Part shown: piece by piece, positions 17,677 to 27,592 of the stretch
Numbering within the stretch: the first letter of the stretch is position 1
How the letters are laid out: every line of letters starts with the position of its first letter
Source: Paenibacillus sp. PL2-23
GTDB taxonomy: Bacteria; Bacillota; Bacilli; Paenibacillales; Paenibacillaceae
Length of the DNA: 64,000 nucleotides
Direction of reading: 5' to 3'
NCBI RefSeq assembly: GCF_040834005.1
Contig: NZ_CP162129.1
Span: forward strand, 261,501 to 325,500
Notes under the pieces: generated by a model
Told to the model about the DNA's origin: nothing
The model's database searches: none
The model's input: the letters and a program-made list of their open reading frames with translations, nothing else
Translations under genes and position numbers: made by a program

Positions 17677-18639
17677 ATGTTAGAAAATACGCAAGTCGCG
17701 CGGCAGTCCAAGCTCTCGACAGAGCTGGGACGTACGATCCTGTCCGGCCAGCATAAGCCGTTTAACCGGAAGGCCAGACTGATTCTCGCGAATCGGCTGT
17801 TCCGTTATCTTTGCATCATAGCGGCAGGCTTTGTCTGCCTTGTGCTGTTCATGATTCTTGCGCTTATGCTGCGAACCGGAGCACTGACTTTCGGCGAAAT
17901 ATCACCCGCTCAATTCTTCTTCTCGGCGGAATGGAACCCTGAGAATGAGCAGTATGGCGCGTGGATTTTTATATTCGGCACAATAGCGCTGACGGCATTA
18001 ACCCTGCTGATCAGCGTGCCAATTTCATTAGTCGTAGCAATCTTCCTGTCCGTATTTGTGCCGACGTGGATGAAGAATGCGCTGCGTCCTATTCTGGATC
18101 TGCTCGTCGGCATTCCGTCCGTCGTGTACGGCTACTTAGGGTTGACGGTGCTTATTCCGCTTATTCGGCAAGTGACCGGCAGCGGGATGGGCGACGGCTT
18201 GCTGGCGGCGGCCCTGGTCCTTACGATTATGGTGCTGCCTACCATTAGCCGTATTAGCGATGATGCCATCAGTGCAGTTCCCAACCGGTTCCGAGATGCT
18301 TCCTACGCGCTTGGCGCAACGAGAATGCAGACGGTATTCCGCGTGCTCCTGCCCTCAGCCAAGGGCGGCATTATGTACGCTGTCATTCTGGGCATGGCTC
18401 GCGCAGTTGGCGAGACGATGGCTGTCGTGATGGTCATCGGGAACACGCCGCAGCTGGCCGACAGCCTGCTTAAGCCGACGTCCGTGCTGACGAGCAATAT
18501 TGTTATGCAGATCTCGAACGTGCCCTTTGACTCTACGTGGAACTACGCATTGTATTTCATGGGCTTCCTGCTGCTCATTATTTCACTGCTTATGATTATT
18601 ACGATTCGATTCTTGCAGAGGAAGGGATCACAGCTATGA
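17677..18639 (+). CDS. pstC: Phosphate ABC transporter permease PstC
   Basis: This 320-residue permease has six predicted membrane helices and the PstC signatures GIPSVVYGYLGL (about 145-156) and the EAA-type loop DASYALGATRMQT (about 206-218). It forms the phosphate channel with PstA. ATG follows TTGAGGAGACGATCTC. Its stop overlaps the pstA start by 4 bases (ATGA). Confidence 0.92.
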   Translation: MLENTQVARQSKLSTELGRTILSGQHKPFNRKARLILANRLFRYLCIIAAGFVCLVLFMILALMLRTGALTFGEISPAQFFFSAEWNPENEQYGAWIFIFGTIALTALTLLISVPISLVVAIFLSVFVPTWMKNALRPILDLLVGIPSVVYGYLGLTVLIPLIRQVTGSGMGDGLLAAALVLTIMVLPTISRISDDAISAVPNRFRDASYALGATRMQTVFRVLLPSAKGGIMYAVILGMARAVGETMAVVMVIGNTPQLADSLLKPTSVLTSNIVMQISNVPFDSTWNYALYFMGFLLLIISLLMIITIRFLQRKGSQL

Positions 18640-19550
18640 AGCGTAAGCCATTGCCTGTCAAGAGTGCTGAAGGGAATCCGTTTGTCGGCAATCATACGTT
18701 AAGCAAATGGAAGGACCGGCTGTTCACCGCATTTGTGTGGAGCCTCGGGCTTGTCATTATCGCCTTTATATTCGGCTTGCTCTACCTGATTCTGCAGGAC
18801 GGACTGCCGAAGCTGACGTGGGATTTCATTATTGGCATACCGAATGAAATTGAAGAGGGCGGCGGCATTGGACCGACGCTGCTGAATTCGTTCTACGTGC
18901 TGTTCGTATCGCTTGTCATCTCCATACCGCTGGGGCTCGCGGCAGGCATCTATCTGGCTGAATTTGCGCCGGACAACAAGCTGATCGACTTCGTTCGGGT
19001 ATGCGTAGAGGGTCTCGCCTCCGTGCCGTCTATCATATTCGGCTTATTCGGCATTGCAATCTTCGTCGAATATTTCCAGATTGGACTTACGATATTAGGC
19101 GGAGGCGTCAGCCTGGCGCTGCTGAATCTGCCCGTGCTGACCAGGGTGACGGAGGAGTCGATTCGGCTGGTTCCGCAGGAGCAGAAGCAAGCCTCCTTCG
19201 CTCTTGGCGCCTCGCACCTCCAGACCATTCAGCGCGCGCTTCTTCCAGCAGCGATGAATGGCATCATTACAGGCATCTGCCTGGTGGCGGGAAGAGCCTT
19301 CGGGGAAAGCGCGGTTATTATCTTAACCGCAGGCGTAACCACCTCGGGAGAGATGTGGGACTTCAACCTGTTCTCTCCGGGAGCGACGCTGGCCGTCCAT
19401 CTCTGGTATGTGCAGTCTGAGGCCATCGTCAGCGATGCCGGAGAAATTGCGCAGAAGGCTGCCGCGGTGCTCGTCTTCGTGGTACTGCTTATTAATCTCG
19501 TCTTCCGTATTCCGCTATGGTACAATGCGCTGCGCACGAAGCGCTCATAA
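18636..19550 (+). CDS. pstA: Phosphate ABC transporter permease PstA
   Basis: This 304-residue permease was given the ATG at 18636, which overlaps the pstC stop. It has six membrane helices, the motif GLASVPSIIFGLFG (about 126-139) and an EAA-loop equivalent QASFALGASHLQT (about 186-198). It pairs with PstC. A terminator follows at once, so no pstB ATPase or phoU lies in this operon. The transporter must use an ATPase encoded elsewhere, or the cluster is incomplete. Confidence 0.92.
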   Translation: MKRKPLPVKSAEGNPFVGNHTLSKWKDRLFTAFVWSLGLVIIAFIFGLLYLILQDGLPKLTWDFIIGIPNEIEEGGGIGPTLLNSFYVLFVSLVISIPLGLAAGIYLAEFAPDNKLIDFVRVCVEGLASVPSIIFGLFGIAIFVEYFQIGLTILGGGVSLALLNLPVLTRVTEESIRLVPQEQKQASFALGASHLQTIQRALLPAAMNGIITGICLVAGRAFGESAVIILTAGVTTSGEMWDFNLFSPGATLAVHLWYVQSEAIVSDAGEIAQKAAAVLVFVVLLINLVFRIPLWYNALRTKRS

Positions 19551-19560
19551 CGGTTACCTA

Positions 19561-19588
19561 ATGGCACCCTGGCGGGTGCCATTTTTTT
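19561..19588 (+). terminator. Terminator after pstA
   Basis: ATGGCACCC / GGGTGCCAT with a 4-base loop is followed by seven T. Confidence 0.93.
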
Positions 19589-19734
19589 CGGGCGAATTTC
19601 CGCAGAACCATTGGAAGCTCGCCTATTATTTTAGCAAGAAACCTGTCGAATAATGTCTATTCTTGTAGGTTTATGAGACGCCTTCTGCTAACATAGAGAG
19701 AGGGATGAGTTGAACCCTGGGAAGGCTGACAGCT

Positions 19735-21516
19735 ATGAGCTATAATCTCTATTTATCCGTAATGCTGATGGCTGCCACGGGCTGCTCGCTTATATTGGCT
19801 TATCTATGCTGGCAGCGGCGGGAGCAGCCTATTGCCATCAGCTATGGCCTGGGCTTGCTGACCGGAGCCTTCTATTCCATGGGCTATGCGTTTGAAATTG
19901 TGAGCACCAATCTGGAGCAGATACGCTTCTGGCTTCGCATCGAATATTTGGGTATTCCTTTCGGCACGGTATTCTGGTTTCTTCTTGTTCTTCAATATAC
20001 GGGACGTCAAGCTCTAGTGCGCCGAAGGCTTGTAATCCTGCTGCTGATTGTTCCTGCCATTACCTTCATCGCTCACTACACCAATGAATGGCATCACTGG
20101 TTCTATACAAGCATGTCCTTGAATATGTCGGAGGGCTTCCCCACCGTCGTGCTGGAGAAGGGTCCGCTTTATTATCTTCATGTCTTCTTTTCGTATATCC
20201 TGTTTGTCATCGGGATGGTCATGCTGGTGCAAATGTTCAGAAAAGCGACACCAAGCTTGAAGAAGCAGGTCGGCTTTATGATTATCGGCTCCTGGGGACC
20301 GTACGGCTTCACGCTGATCTACTTAAGCGGCATCATGTATATGCCCATTGATTTTTCACCGTTTGGCTTTTTGTTTTCTGGCGTATTTTATTTGTGGGGC
20401 ATCTATCAGTTTAATATGCTTCGGTTGGCGCCGCTGGCGCTGCAGAAAGTGTTTGGCACAATGAAGGATGCTGTTATGGTGTTCGATATGGACCATAGCT
20501 TAACCAGCTATAATCAGTCCGCTGCGGGGATCATTGCCAGCTTGGATCAGAACTGGATCGGCGCGCCGGCCCCCCGCGTATTCGGCGAGCATCCCGTTCT
20601 GCTGGATAAGCTGCGGTCCGTTCCTTCTTTTACAGGGAAAGTACAGCTCGGCATGCAGGGGGAAGACCGATTCTACCATGTGCATATCACCATCATTGCC
20701 GATCGGAAGCAGAAGCCGGTTGGTAAAGTGATGCTTCTTAGCGATGTGACGGAGACGGTGCGATACGAGGAGAAGCTGCTCGACAGCGCCAAGCAGCTCA
20801 GCGAGCTGAACCTGTTCAAGGATAAGATGTTTAATAGAGTCGCACATGATATTCGCAATCCGCTTGCCGTCCTCGTGAACCTGATGGAGCTGATGGAGGA
20901 TGAGCTGCGGGAATGCGGAGAGCGCCATAGCGGAATGGCACAGGAGATGAGCCGTCAAATTCATCACACGTTTATTCTGGTGGAGGGCTTATTGGACTGG
21001 TTCCACAGCCAGAAGGGCGGCATGCTGCTGCACCCGCATGAGGTCAACCTCGCGGCCGTGGTGGAGGCGAGTATGGCCTTGCTTGGTGTGCGAAGCGAGG
21101 CTAAGGGGATTGGCGTGGTCTCCCAGATCCCGGAGGATATGCGCCTGTTGTGCGACCCGGAGATGCTGGCATTTATTATTCGCAATCTGCTGACTAATGC
21201 AATCAAATTCACCGATGCAGGCGGTCGTGTCAGCGTGAAAGCGGAGAGGGCAGAGCCTCTGATCATCGTTGCGATCAGCGATACGGGGGAAGGAATAGAT
21301 CCCGATCAAGCGAGGGCCTTATGGCAGGAAGGCTATTCCATGTCTTCGGCTGGCACAGCCGGTGAGAGGGGCATCGGTCTGGGACTCGCCATATGCAAGG
21401 AGTTTGTGCGTCTGAACGGAGGAGATATCTGGGTGGAGAGCAGCCCTGGGCTGGGTAGCACGTTTTATTTCTCCCTCCCTGCGTCAAGGGTGGAGCAGAC
21501 TCGACAGGCGGACTAG
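19735..21516 (+). CDS. Membrane sensor histidine kinase with 7TM input domain
   Basis: This 593-residue protein begins with a seven-helix membrane sensor (about residues 1-225, 7TM histidine kinase N-terminal type). A PAS-like domain (about 235-345) and a HisKA domain with the phospho-accepting His at about 371 (RVAHDIRNPLAVLVNL) follow. An HATPase domain completes it, with the N box (NLLTNAIKF), G1 (SDTGEGID) and G2 (GERGIGLGLAICKEF). It autophosphorylates and passes the phosphate to a response regulator, almost surely the gene 18 bases downstream. The signal is unknown. The -1 gene set (pst) ends in a terminator, so this starts a new unit. Confidence 0.9.
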   Translation: MSYNLYLSVMLMAATGCSLILAYLCWQRREQPIAISYGLGLLTGAFYSMGYAFEIVSTNLEQIRFWLRIEYLGIPFGTVFWFLLVLQYTGRQALVRRRLVILLLIVPAITFIAHYTNEWHHWFYTSMSLNMSEGFPTVVLEKGPLYYLHVFFSYILFVIGMVMLVQMFRKATPSLKKQVGFMIIGSWGPYGFTLIYLSGIMYMPIDFSPFGFLFSGVFYLWGIYQFNMLRLAPLALQKVFGTMKDAVMVFDMDHSLTSYNQSAAGIIASLDQNWIGAPAPRVFGEHPVLLDKLRSVPSFTGKVQLGMQGEDRFYHVHITIIADRKQKPVGKVMLLSDVTETVRYEEKLLDSAKQLSELNLFKDKMFNRVAHDIRNPLAVLVNLMELMEDELRECGERHSGMAQEMSRQIHHTFILVEGLLDWFHSQKGGMLLHPHEVNLAAVVEASMALLGVRSEAKGIGVVSQIPEDMRLLCDPEMLAFIIRNLLTNAIKFTDAGGRVSVKAERAEPLIIVAISDTGEGIDPDQARALWQEGYSMSSAGTAGERGIGLGLAICKEFVRLNGGDIWVESSPGLGSTFYFSLPASRVEQTRQAD

Positions 21517-21534
21517 CGTGGAAGGAGAGATGGC

Positions 21535-22674
21535 ATGAAGGTCATTCTTATTGATGATGAGAAAGCCATGCATATCATTATGACCAGAATGCTCGCCAAG
21601 CTGGATGACAAGCTTGAGGTTGCGGGCTGCTTTACCGATACGGCTTCCGCGTATGCTTATCTGACAAGCCATGAAGTGGATCTGGTCTTCGTCGATATTA
21701 GCATGCCGCGGGAGAGCGGGCTGGCGTTTGCTGGGAGGCTGCGTGATGCGGGCAAGCACACGAGGCTTGTCTTCGTGACGTCGCACAAGCAATATGCGCT
21801 TACCGCCTTCGATGTGTACGCGTTTGATTATATTGTTAAGCCGATTGGGCTGGAACGGCTGGGGCAGACGATTAAACGAGCGATGGGGGAGCTTCAGGCG
21901 GAGGTGCGATTGGCGGAGAAGGCGGAGGCTGCTGCTCCGGATATTCGCTTCAACTGCCTGGGCGGCATGGATATACAGAGCGCGCAAGGACTGCGAGCCA
22001 AGTGGAAATCAAGCAAAAGCATGGAGCTGTTCGGCTATTTGCTGCTGCACAGGGGCAGGCTGGTATCGAGAGCCCGGCTGATTGAGGATATGTTCGGCGA
22101 TATGCCGCTCAAGAATGCCGAAGTCTATCTCAATACGACCGTGTATCAGCTGCGCAAGGTGCTGCAGAGCTTTGGGCTGAAGGAAAGCCTGATATCAGAC
22201 AGCTACCATTATGCACTGAATCTCAACGAAGTGAAGGTGGATCTGTTCGAATTCGAGGCAGGCTGCAGGGCTCTGTCTATGGCGAATGAGCAGCAGGTGA
22301 GCCAAGCGATCCAGCTGGAGCAGCTGTACGCGGGCAATTTGTTCGGGGACCATGCCTACGCCTGGGCCGCGCATGAGGTTGAACGCATCGCGATCATGTA
22401 TGCCTCTTTCACTCGCAGCTTAAGCGCCGCCTTGCTGGAGCGGGGAGATGCCCATCTGGCCAGCTTGCTGCTGAGGAAGCTCATGAGCAATAACGAGCTT
22501 GATGAAGAGGCGTTGGCGCTGCTGATGAAAGCATGGGCCGCACAGAAGAACAAGGAAGCTTTGACAAGCTGCTATAAGCGGTTTACCGAAACCTTGTACA
22601 GAGATATTGGCGTGAAGTCCTCGCGTGAGTCGGAGGACCTATACAACAAGCTGCTTCTTCAGCTGGATGCTTAA
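21535..22674 (+). CDS. Response regulator with winged helix and BTAD domain (SARP-like)
   Basis: This 379-residue protein has a receiver domain (residues 1-120; acidic pair DD at 7-8 and phospho-Asp in VDLVFVDISMP at about 53). An OmpR/SARP-type winged-helix DNA-binding domain follows (about 140-225), then a bacterial transcriptional activator domain made of TPR-like helices (about 235-379). Receiver-SARP fusions are common in Paenibacillus and usually sit beside a 7TM kinase, as here. It probably activates a small local regulon; the SLH/RCC1 gene downstream is a candidate target. ATG follows AAGGAGAGATGGC. Confidence 0.88.
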   Translation: MKVILIDDEKAMHIIMTRMLAKLDDKLEVAGCFTDTASAYAYLTSHEVDLVFVDISMPRESGLAFAGRLRDAGKHTRLVFVTSHKQYALTAFDVYAFDYIVKPIGLERLGQTIKRAMGELQAEVRLAEKAEAAAPDIRFNCLGGMDIQSAQGLRAKWKSSKSMELFGYLLLHRGRLVSRARLIEDMFGDMPLKNAEVYLNTTVYQLRKVLQSFGLKESLISDSYHYALNLNEVKVDLFEFEAGCRALSMANEQQVSQAIQLEQLYAGNLFGDHAYAWAAHEVERIAIMYASFTRSLSAALLERGDAHLASLLLRKLMSNNELDEEALALLMKAWAAQKNKEALTSCYKRFTETLYRDIGVKSSRESEDLYNKLLLQLDA

Positions 22675-22690
22675 TCGAATAGACAAGCGG

Positions 22691-22714
22691 AGAGCCCTTT
22701 TTGGGCTCTTTTTT
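22691..22714 (+). terminator. Terminator after the two-component system
   Basis: AGAGCCC / GGGCTCT with a 5-base loop is followed by a T-run. Confidence 0.9.
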
Positions 22715-22826
22715 GCGCTTAAATAAGGGTTGATGGGGACTGGCCGGGCTTGGTTTATCATTATCGCGTCATTGGCGACCCGTATAATAGTCCTATGCAT
22801 AATAAAGGTTAACAGGAGGTTGAATA

Positions 22827-25800
22827 TTGTTGAATTTTTTTGTGGGTAGAAAATGGATTGCGATCTCCATGATCGTATGTCTCCTGTTCTCATCGGCTGG
22901 TATGGCTTCGGCTGCAGCGAGCGCCTCGCGTTCAGATATCGATGGACATTGGGCGCAGGCTCAGATGGAGGCATGGGCGGATAAAGGCCTTATTCATGGC
23001 TATAAGGATGGCAGCATGAAGCCGAATCAGCATGTGACCCGAGCGGAGTTTATGGCGCTTGTGAATCGTGCGTTTCAATTCACGGCCTCTGCAGCCATCG
23101 ACTACGTAGATCTGCAAGCGAATTTCTGGGCTTATAGCGATATCGCCATTGCGGTGCATGAAGGCTATATGGCGGGGTATGCGGATGGCACGATGAAGCC
23201 TAATAGTCCCATCAGCAGACAAGAGGTTGCGGTAGTAATGAGCAGGCTGCTGAAGCTGTCCGCAGCTCCTGCTGAGACAAGCTCGACGTTTGAAGACGCG
23301 AGCCAGTTTGCCCCTTGGAGCCAAGACGCCATCCAGGCGGTTACGGAAGCGGGCATTATGGGCGGTTATGGCAATCAAACGTTCCGTGCGAACGCCTATA
23401 TTACGCGCGCGGAAGCGGTGGTGACGCTGGACCGTGCCTTAACTGGGCAGGAAGGACAGGCAATTGTCTATGATCAAGCCGGCACCTACGGTCCAGCGGA
23501 AGGGCTGCTCGCTATTGAGGGGGATGTCATTGTCAATGCGGCGAACATTACCCTGCGGAATATGGTCATTGCAGGCGACCTTCTGCTGGGCGAAGGCATT
23601 GGCGAAGGCGACGCCTATCTGGACAATGTTACGGTAGAGGGACAAGTGACTGTGCGCGGCGGCGGGCCAAATAGTATTCATCTGAAAAACTCCGTTCTCG
23701 TTGACATTGTCATTGACAAGACAAGCGGCACTGGCATGGTGAGAATTGTGTCGGAAGGCTCAACCACGGTCGCTATGGTTACCGTTCATACGCCAGCTCG
23801 CATCCAGTCGACCCAAACTGCGCCGGGAGCAGGCTTTAACCAGGTTAATCTGAGCTCCTCCCTGCCAGCGGGCTCTGAAGTTACGCTCATCGGCTCCTTC
23901 GAGACGTTGAATGTCAGCGCGAAGCAGGTAGTCGTGGCTGTGCCGCAAGGCTCGATTCAGAATGTCGATGTGAAAGCTTCGGCAACGGGAAGCTCCTTCC
24001 AGCTGAGTCAAGGCACAACCGTTAACGCCATGGTGCTGAATGCGGTCATTTCCGTATTGGGCGAGGGCGCTGTTGCGTTGGCCACGATTCATACGCCAGG
24101 CTCCAGCTTCCAGAAGGCGCCAGCCAAGACGGTAGATTCGCAGGCGACGCCATCGGCGACGCCTGCTCCAACAGCAGCGCCAACACCGGTACCAACACTG
24201 GCACCAACACCGGCACCAACGCCGGCGCCAACACCGGTACCGCCAATCATCATCTTGCCTCCTGTGCCGCCGATTCCACCGTTGCCACCGGTTCCGCCTG
24301 CACAAGCGCCGGTCGCATCGAATGTGAGTATTACGGGAACGCCGCAGGTTGGCAGTGTTCTAACGGCGCAATACACGTATTCAGACGCGAACGGAGATCT
24401 GCAGAGCGGAACGACCTTCCAGTGGTATCGCGCGGATCAAGCGGATCGCAGCGTGAATCGTACGCCGATTGAAGAGGCTGTGAGCATGTCCTACACGCTG
24501 CAAGCGGCTGATGCCGGCAAATATGTGTTTGTTCAGGTGACGCCAGGCACAACTGTTGAGCCGACTAGCGGGGCAATGGTAGAGAGCCAGGCTACAACGC
24601 TTGTTCAATATATGCCGACTGCTCCCGTTGCGGAGAACGTTGCCATCACAGGAGCTTTGGTGGAAGGGGGCTTGTTGACGGCAAGCTACTCTTATTTTGA
24701 CCAGAACGGGGATGCCGAAGAGGGGACGACCTATCAGTGGTACCGCTCCGAGGATTCCGCTCGCGCAAGCCATTTAACGGCCATACAGGGAGCTGCATCC
24801 TTGACGTACACCTTGACAGCGGCAGATGTTGGCCACTATATCTCCTTCGAGGTTATGCCGAGGAGCAGCATTGCGCCTGTGCAGGGGCTGCCCGTTGTGG
24901 CTGCTGCAGCAGAAGCCGTTCAAGGGCTGCCTGTACTCATTGTGGAGGATTCATTGTCGGCCAGCATGCCGGTGATCTCCATTCAGCAGCTGGAGGTTGG
25001 CGACACCTACACGGTCTATGATACGGACAGGACAACAGTGCTGGCTCAAGGCATCGCAGAAGCGACGCAAGTCAGGACGGTGCTGGACGCTATGGAGCCG
25101 GGCATTCATTCTATCCAGGTCAAGGTAGAGCGTGGCAGCGGCGGGCAGGAACTGAACGCCGTGGCGGTGGAGCATGAGGTGCAGCCGAGGGCCATTGCTC
25201 CGCGCGATCAAATTTCCGCCGGCTCTAATCATATTGCTGTGCTCAAGACAAGCGGAGAAGTGTATACATGGGGCTCCAATTGGCACAGCCAGATCGGGAA
25301 CGGCACAACAACCGCGCCAGCTATCCGATATAAGGTGACAGGTGTGCCGGAGCATATCGTTTCTGTACAAGCTGGGTTCGGCCATACCTTGGTGCTTGCC
25401 TCAGATGGGGATGTGTACCAATGGGGCTACGGCGGCATTCTGCAGCCGGAGAAGGTAAGCGAATTAGATCACATAATTGCGATATCCGCGCAAGGCGGAA
25501 CGCGCAGCATCGCGCTGAAGGCAGATGGCACGGTTTGGACATGGGATCGACATAACTTCCGCCCGCCTGCGGTATTGTCAAGCTTGACGGATGTAGTCTC
25601 GGTGAAGGCGACTTATGCGGCATATTATGCAGTCAAATCGGACGGCACGGTATGGGCATGGGGAAACAATGACTACGGCCAGCTAGGTAATGGAACCATC
25701 GGCAACGGTCAAAATATAGAGGTTACGGAGCCTGTGAAGGTAACCGGCCTGGAGCATGTCACAGCTCTCGAATGCGGTAATTTGCATTGTGCGGCACTGA

Positions 25801-27509
25801 CTGAGAGCGGAGACGTGTATGCTTGGGGCTACAATCAATACGGGCAAGTAGGGGATGGGACTGATATAACACGCACAGCTCCTGTAGCGGTATCGGTACC
25901 AGGCTTGTCCAAGGTCGTTGGGCTGGGCACAGGCCTGTACCATACAATGGCCGAGACCGAAGCGGGTGAGCTGTATGCTTGGGGAGGCAACTGGACGGGC
26001 CAGTTGGGCATCGGGCCAGGGGCGGATTCCTTTACCCCTAGCAAGGTAGAGGGCTTGCCTTCGCAGCTAGCGGCATTTACAGGCAACAATACGACTGTCC
26101 TGTTGACGGAAGACGGCACCTTGTATACATGGGGGACGGCATATAGCGGAGCATTGGGCGATGGCACACTTAACGATCGGAATAGACCGGCTGAGATTGA
26201 AGCCTTTAACCTCATGCTGGGCAATCCGATGGCTGTCATCAACGGCGCTTTAGCCGAGCATCTGCCGGTACTGACCATTGACAACATAAAGCCTGGCCAG
26301 CAGTATCAAGTGATGCTAGGCGCCGATGGCGCGATTGTTGCGCAGGGGACGGCCGTGGCTTCAGAGGTGGAGGTCATGTTGGATGCTTTGGAGCCGGGGA
26401 CGTATACGTTCCGCGTTGCGGCGTCTGACGAGGGGAACGCCTTCACCAAAATGTCGAAGGTGCTGGCCTATACGGTTGGCTCATACGAGCTTCAAGCCAG
26501 AGAACGTATTTCGGTAGGCTCCAGCCATATTGTGCTTCTAGATGGCTTGGGCCATGTCTATACGCAAGGGGACAACTGGAGAGGGCAGATTGGAGACGGC
26601 ACGACAGACACAAGTAACACCTTGTATGCCGTACAAGGCTTGCCGGAAGGCATTGTATCGGTGAAGGGCGGTTCGGGACACACAGCCATACTGACCTATG
26701 AAGGCGATGTATGGTGGTGGGGAGGCAGCCAGAGCATGGCGCCCGCTCGGGTAGCAGGTCTGGATCACATTATCTCCATTGCGGGTGAAGGCGGCACAGG
26801 CCTGCTGGCGCTGAGAAGCGACGGAACAGTCTGGGAGCTATTGCCCGACGCGTACGGTAATCCTTCCACGCTGCGGCAAGTAACCGGTCTGGCTGGCGCA
26901 GCCGCCATTCAGACTACTTGGGCAAACTCCAGTTTTGTGCTGACATCCAGCGGTGAGGTGTGGGCCTGGGGCTCGAATTCGGATGGGCAGCTGGGTGATG
27001 GCACGCTAACGGCTAGACAGGCGCCTGCTAAAGTGCAGGGGCTGCCTGCCATTCAATCCTTAAGCTGCGGCAATCTTCATTGCCTGGCATTAGGGGAGGA
27101 TGGAACCGTATGGGCATGGGGAGGCAATCCGCTTGGCCAGATTGGCAATAACACAACAGCTAATCAGCTCACTCCGATCCAAGTGGATGGCTTATCGTCC
27201 ATTAATCTGATCGGAACGGGCAACTACAGCAACTATGTGCTTGATTCCGGCGGAACCTTCTATGTCTGGGGATACAATGGCGACTTTCAGCTGGGTCTTG
27301 GCAACGATATGACGAATAAGCTGACACCTGTGACGATGACTCATACGATGGGCAATGTGCTGGCTGTCACCGGCGGTGGCGGCAACACCACGCTTGCCAT
27401 TTCGAGCAATGGCTCCTTATGGCTGTGGGGCTATCCGGTCAACGGAGGCAACTATTCCACCACGCCGACGATGGTGACGGGCGTACAGATGCTGCCCGCC
27501 GAGGAGTGA
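22827..27509 (+). CDS. Giant SLH-anchored protein with two RCC1-type propellers
   Basis: This 1560-residue protein starts at TTG 22827, 7 bases after AGGAGG; TATAAT at 22783-22788 is a likely -10. A signal peptide (cleavage near ASAAAS) is followed by three N-terminal SLH repeats (about 37, 93 and 155) and a beta-helix-like stretch (225-430). A Thr/Pro/Ala linker follows (about 442-490), then two related Ig-like domains (about 495-700). Two seven-bladed RCC1-like propellers occupy about 795-1130 and 1225-1558, with repeated WAWGNNDYGQLGNGT motifs. The propellers share layout and a preceding GQQYQVM-type domain, so they probably arose by internal duplication. It should sit on the cell wall and bind a protein or glycan partner; no catalytic motif was found. 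Confidence 0.87.
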   Translation: MLNFFVGRKWIAISMIVCLLFSSAGMASAAASASRSDIDGHWAQAQMEAWADKGLIHGYKDGSMKPNQHVTRAEFMALVNRAFQFTASAAIDYVDLQANFWAYSDIAIAVHEGYMAGYADGTMKPNSPISRQEVAVVMSRLLKLSAAPAETSSTFEDASQFAPWSQDAIQAVTEAGIMGGYGNQTFRANAYITRAEAVVTLDRALTGQEGQAIVYDQAGTYGPAEGLLAIEGDVIVNAANITLRNMVIAGDLLLGEGIGEGDAYLDNVTVEGQVTVRGGGPNSIHLKNSVLVDIVIDKTSGTGMVRIVSEGSTTVAMVTVHTPARIQSTQTAPGAGFNQVNLSSSLPAGSEVTLIGSFETLNVSAKQVVVAVPQGSIQNVDVKASATGSSFQLSQGTTVNAMVLNAVISVLGEGAVALATIHTPGSSFQKAPAKTVDSQATPSATPAPTAAPTPVPTLAPTPAPTPAPTPVPPIIILPPVPPIPPLPPVPPAQAPVASNVSITGTPQVGSVLTAQYTYSDANGDLQSGTTFQWYRADQADRSVNRTPIEEAVSMSYTLQAADAGKYVFVQVTPGTTVEPTSGAMVESQATTLVQYMPTAPVAENVAITGALVEGGLLTASYSYFDQNGDAEEGTTYQWYRSEDSARASHLTAIQGAASLTYTLTAADVGHYISFEVMPRSSIAPVQGLPVVAAAAEAVQGLPVLIVEDSLSASMPVISIQQLEVGDTYTVYDTDRTTVLAQGIAEATQVRTVLDAMEPGIHSIQVKVERGSGGQELNAVAVEHEVQPRAIAPRDQISAGSNHIAVLKTSGEVYTWGSNWHSQIGNGTTTAPAIRYKVTGVPEHIVSVQAGFGHTLVLASDGDVYQWGYGGILQPEKVSELDHIIAISAQGGTRSIALKADGTVWTWDRHNFRPPAVLSSLTDVVSVKATYAAYYAVKSDGTVWAWGNNDYGQLGNGTIGNGQNIEVTEPVKVTGLEHVTALECGNLHCAALTESGDVYAWGYNQYGQVGDGTDITRTAPVAVSVPGLSKVVGLGTGLYHTMAETEAGELYAWGGNWTGQLGIGPGADSFTPSKVEGLPSQLAAFTGNNTTVLLTEDGTLYTWGTAYSGALGDGTLNDRNRPAEIEAFNLMLGNPMAVINGALAEHLPVLTIDNIKPGQQYQVMLGADGAIVAQGTAVASEVEVMLDALEPGTYTFRVAASDEGNAFTKMSKVLAYTVGSYELQARERISVGSSHIVLLDGLGHVYTQGDNWRGQIGDGTTDTSNTLYAVQGLPEGIVSVKGGSGHTAILTYEGDVWWWGGSQSMAPARVAGLDHIISIAGEGGTGLLALRSDGTVWELLPDAYGNPSTLRQVTGLAGAAAIQTTWANSSFVLTSSGEVWAWGSNSDGQLGDGTLTARQAPAKVQGLPAIQSLSCGNLHCLALGEDGTVWAWGGNPLGQIGNNTTANQLTPIQVDGLSSINLIGTGNYSNYVLDSGGTFYVWGYNGDFQLGLGNDMTNKLTPVTMTHTMGNVLAVTGGGGNTTLAISSNGSLWLWGYPVNGGNYSTTPTMVTGVQMLPAEE

Positions 27510-27538
27510 TTAACAAGGGCTTGAGCATATAACAAACA

Positions 27539-27576
27539 AGAGCGGTGCAGAGGGAGAAACTCTGCACCGCTCTTTT
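27539..27576 (+). terminator. Terminator after the SLH/RCC1 gene
   Basis: A 14-bp perfect stem (AGAGCGGTGCAGAG / CTCTGCACCGCTCT) is followed by TTTT. Confidence 0.92.
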
Positions 27577-27592
27577 GCGTATTCCCATTCCC

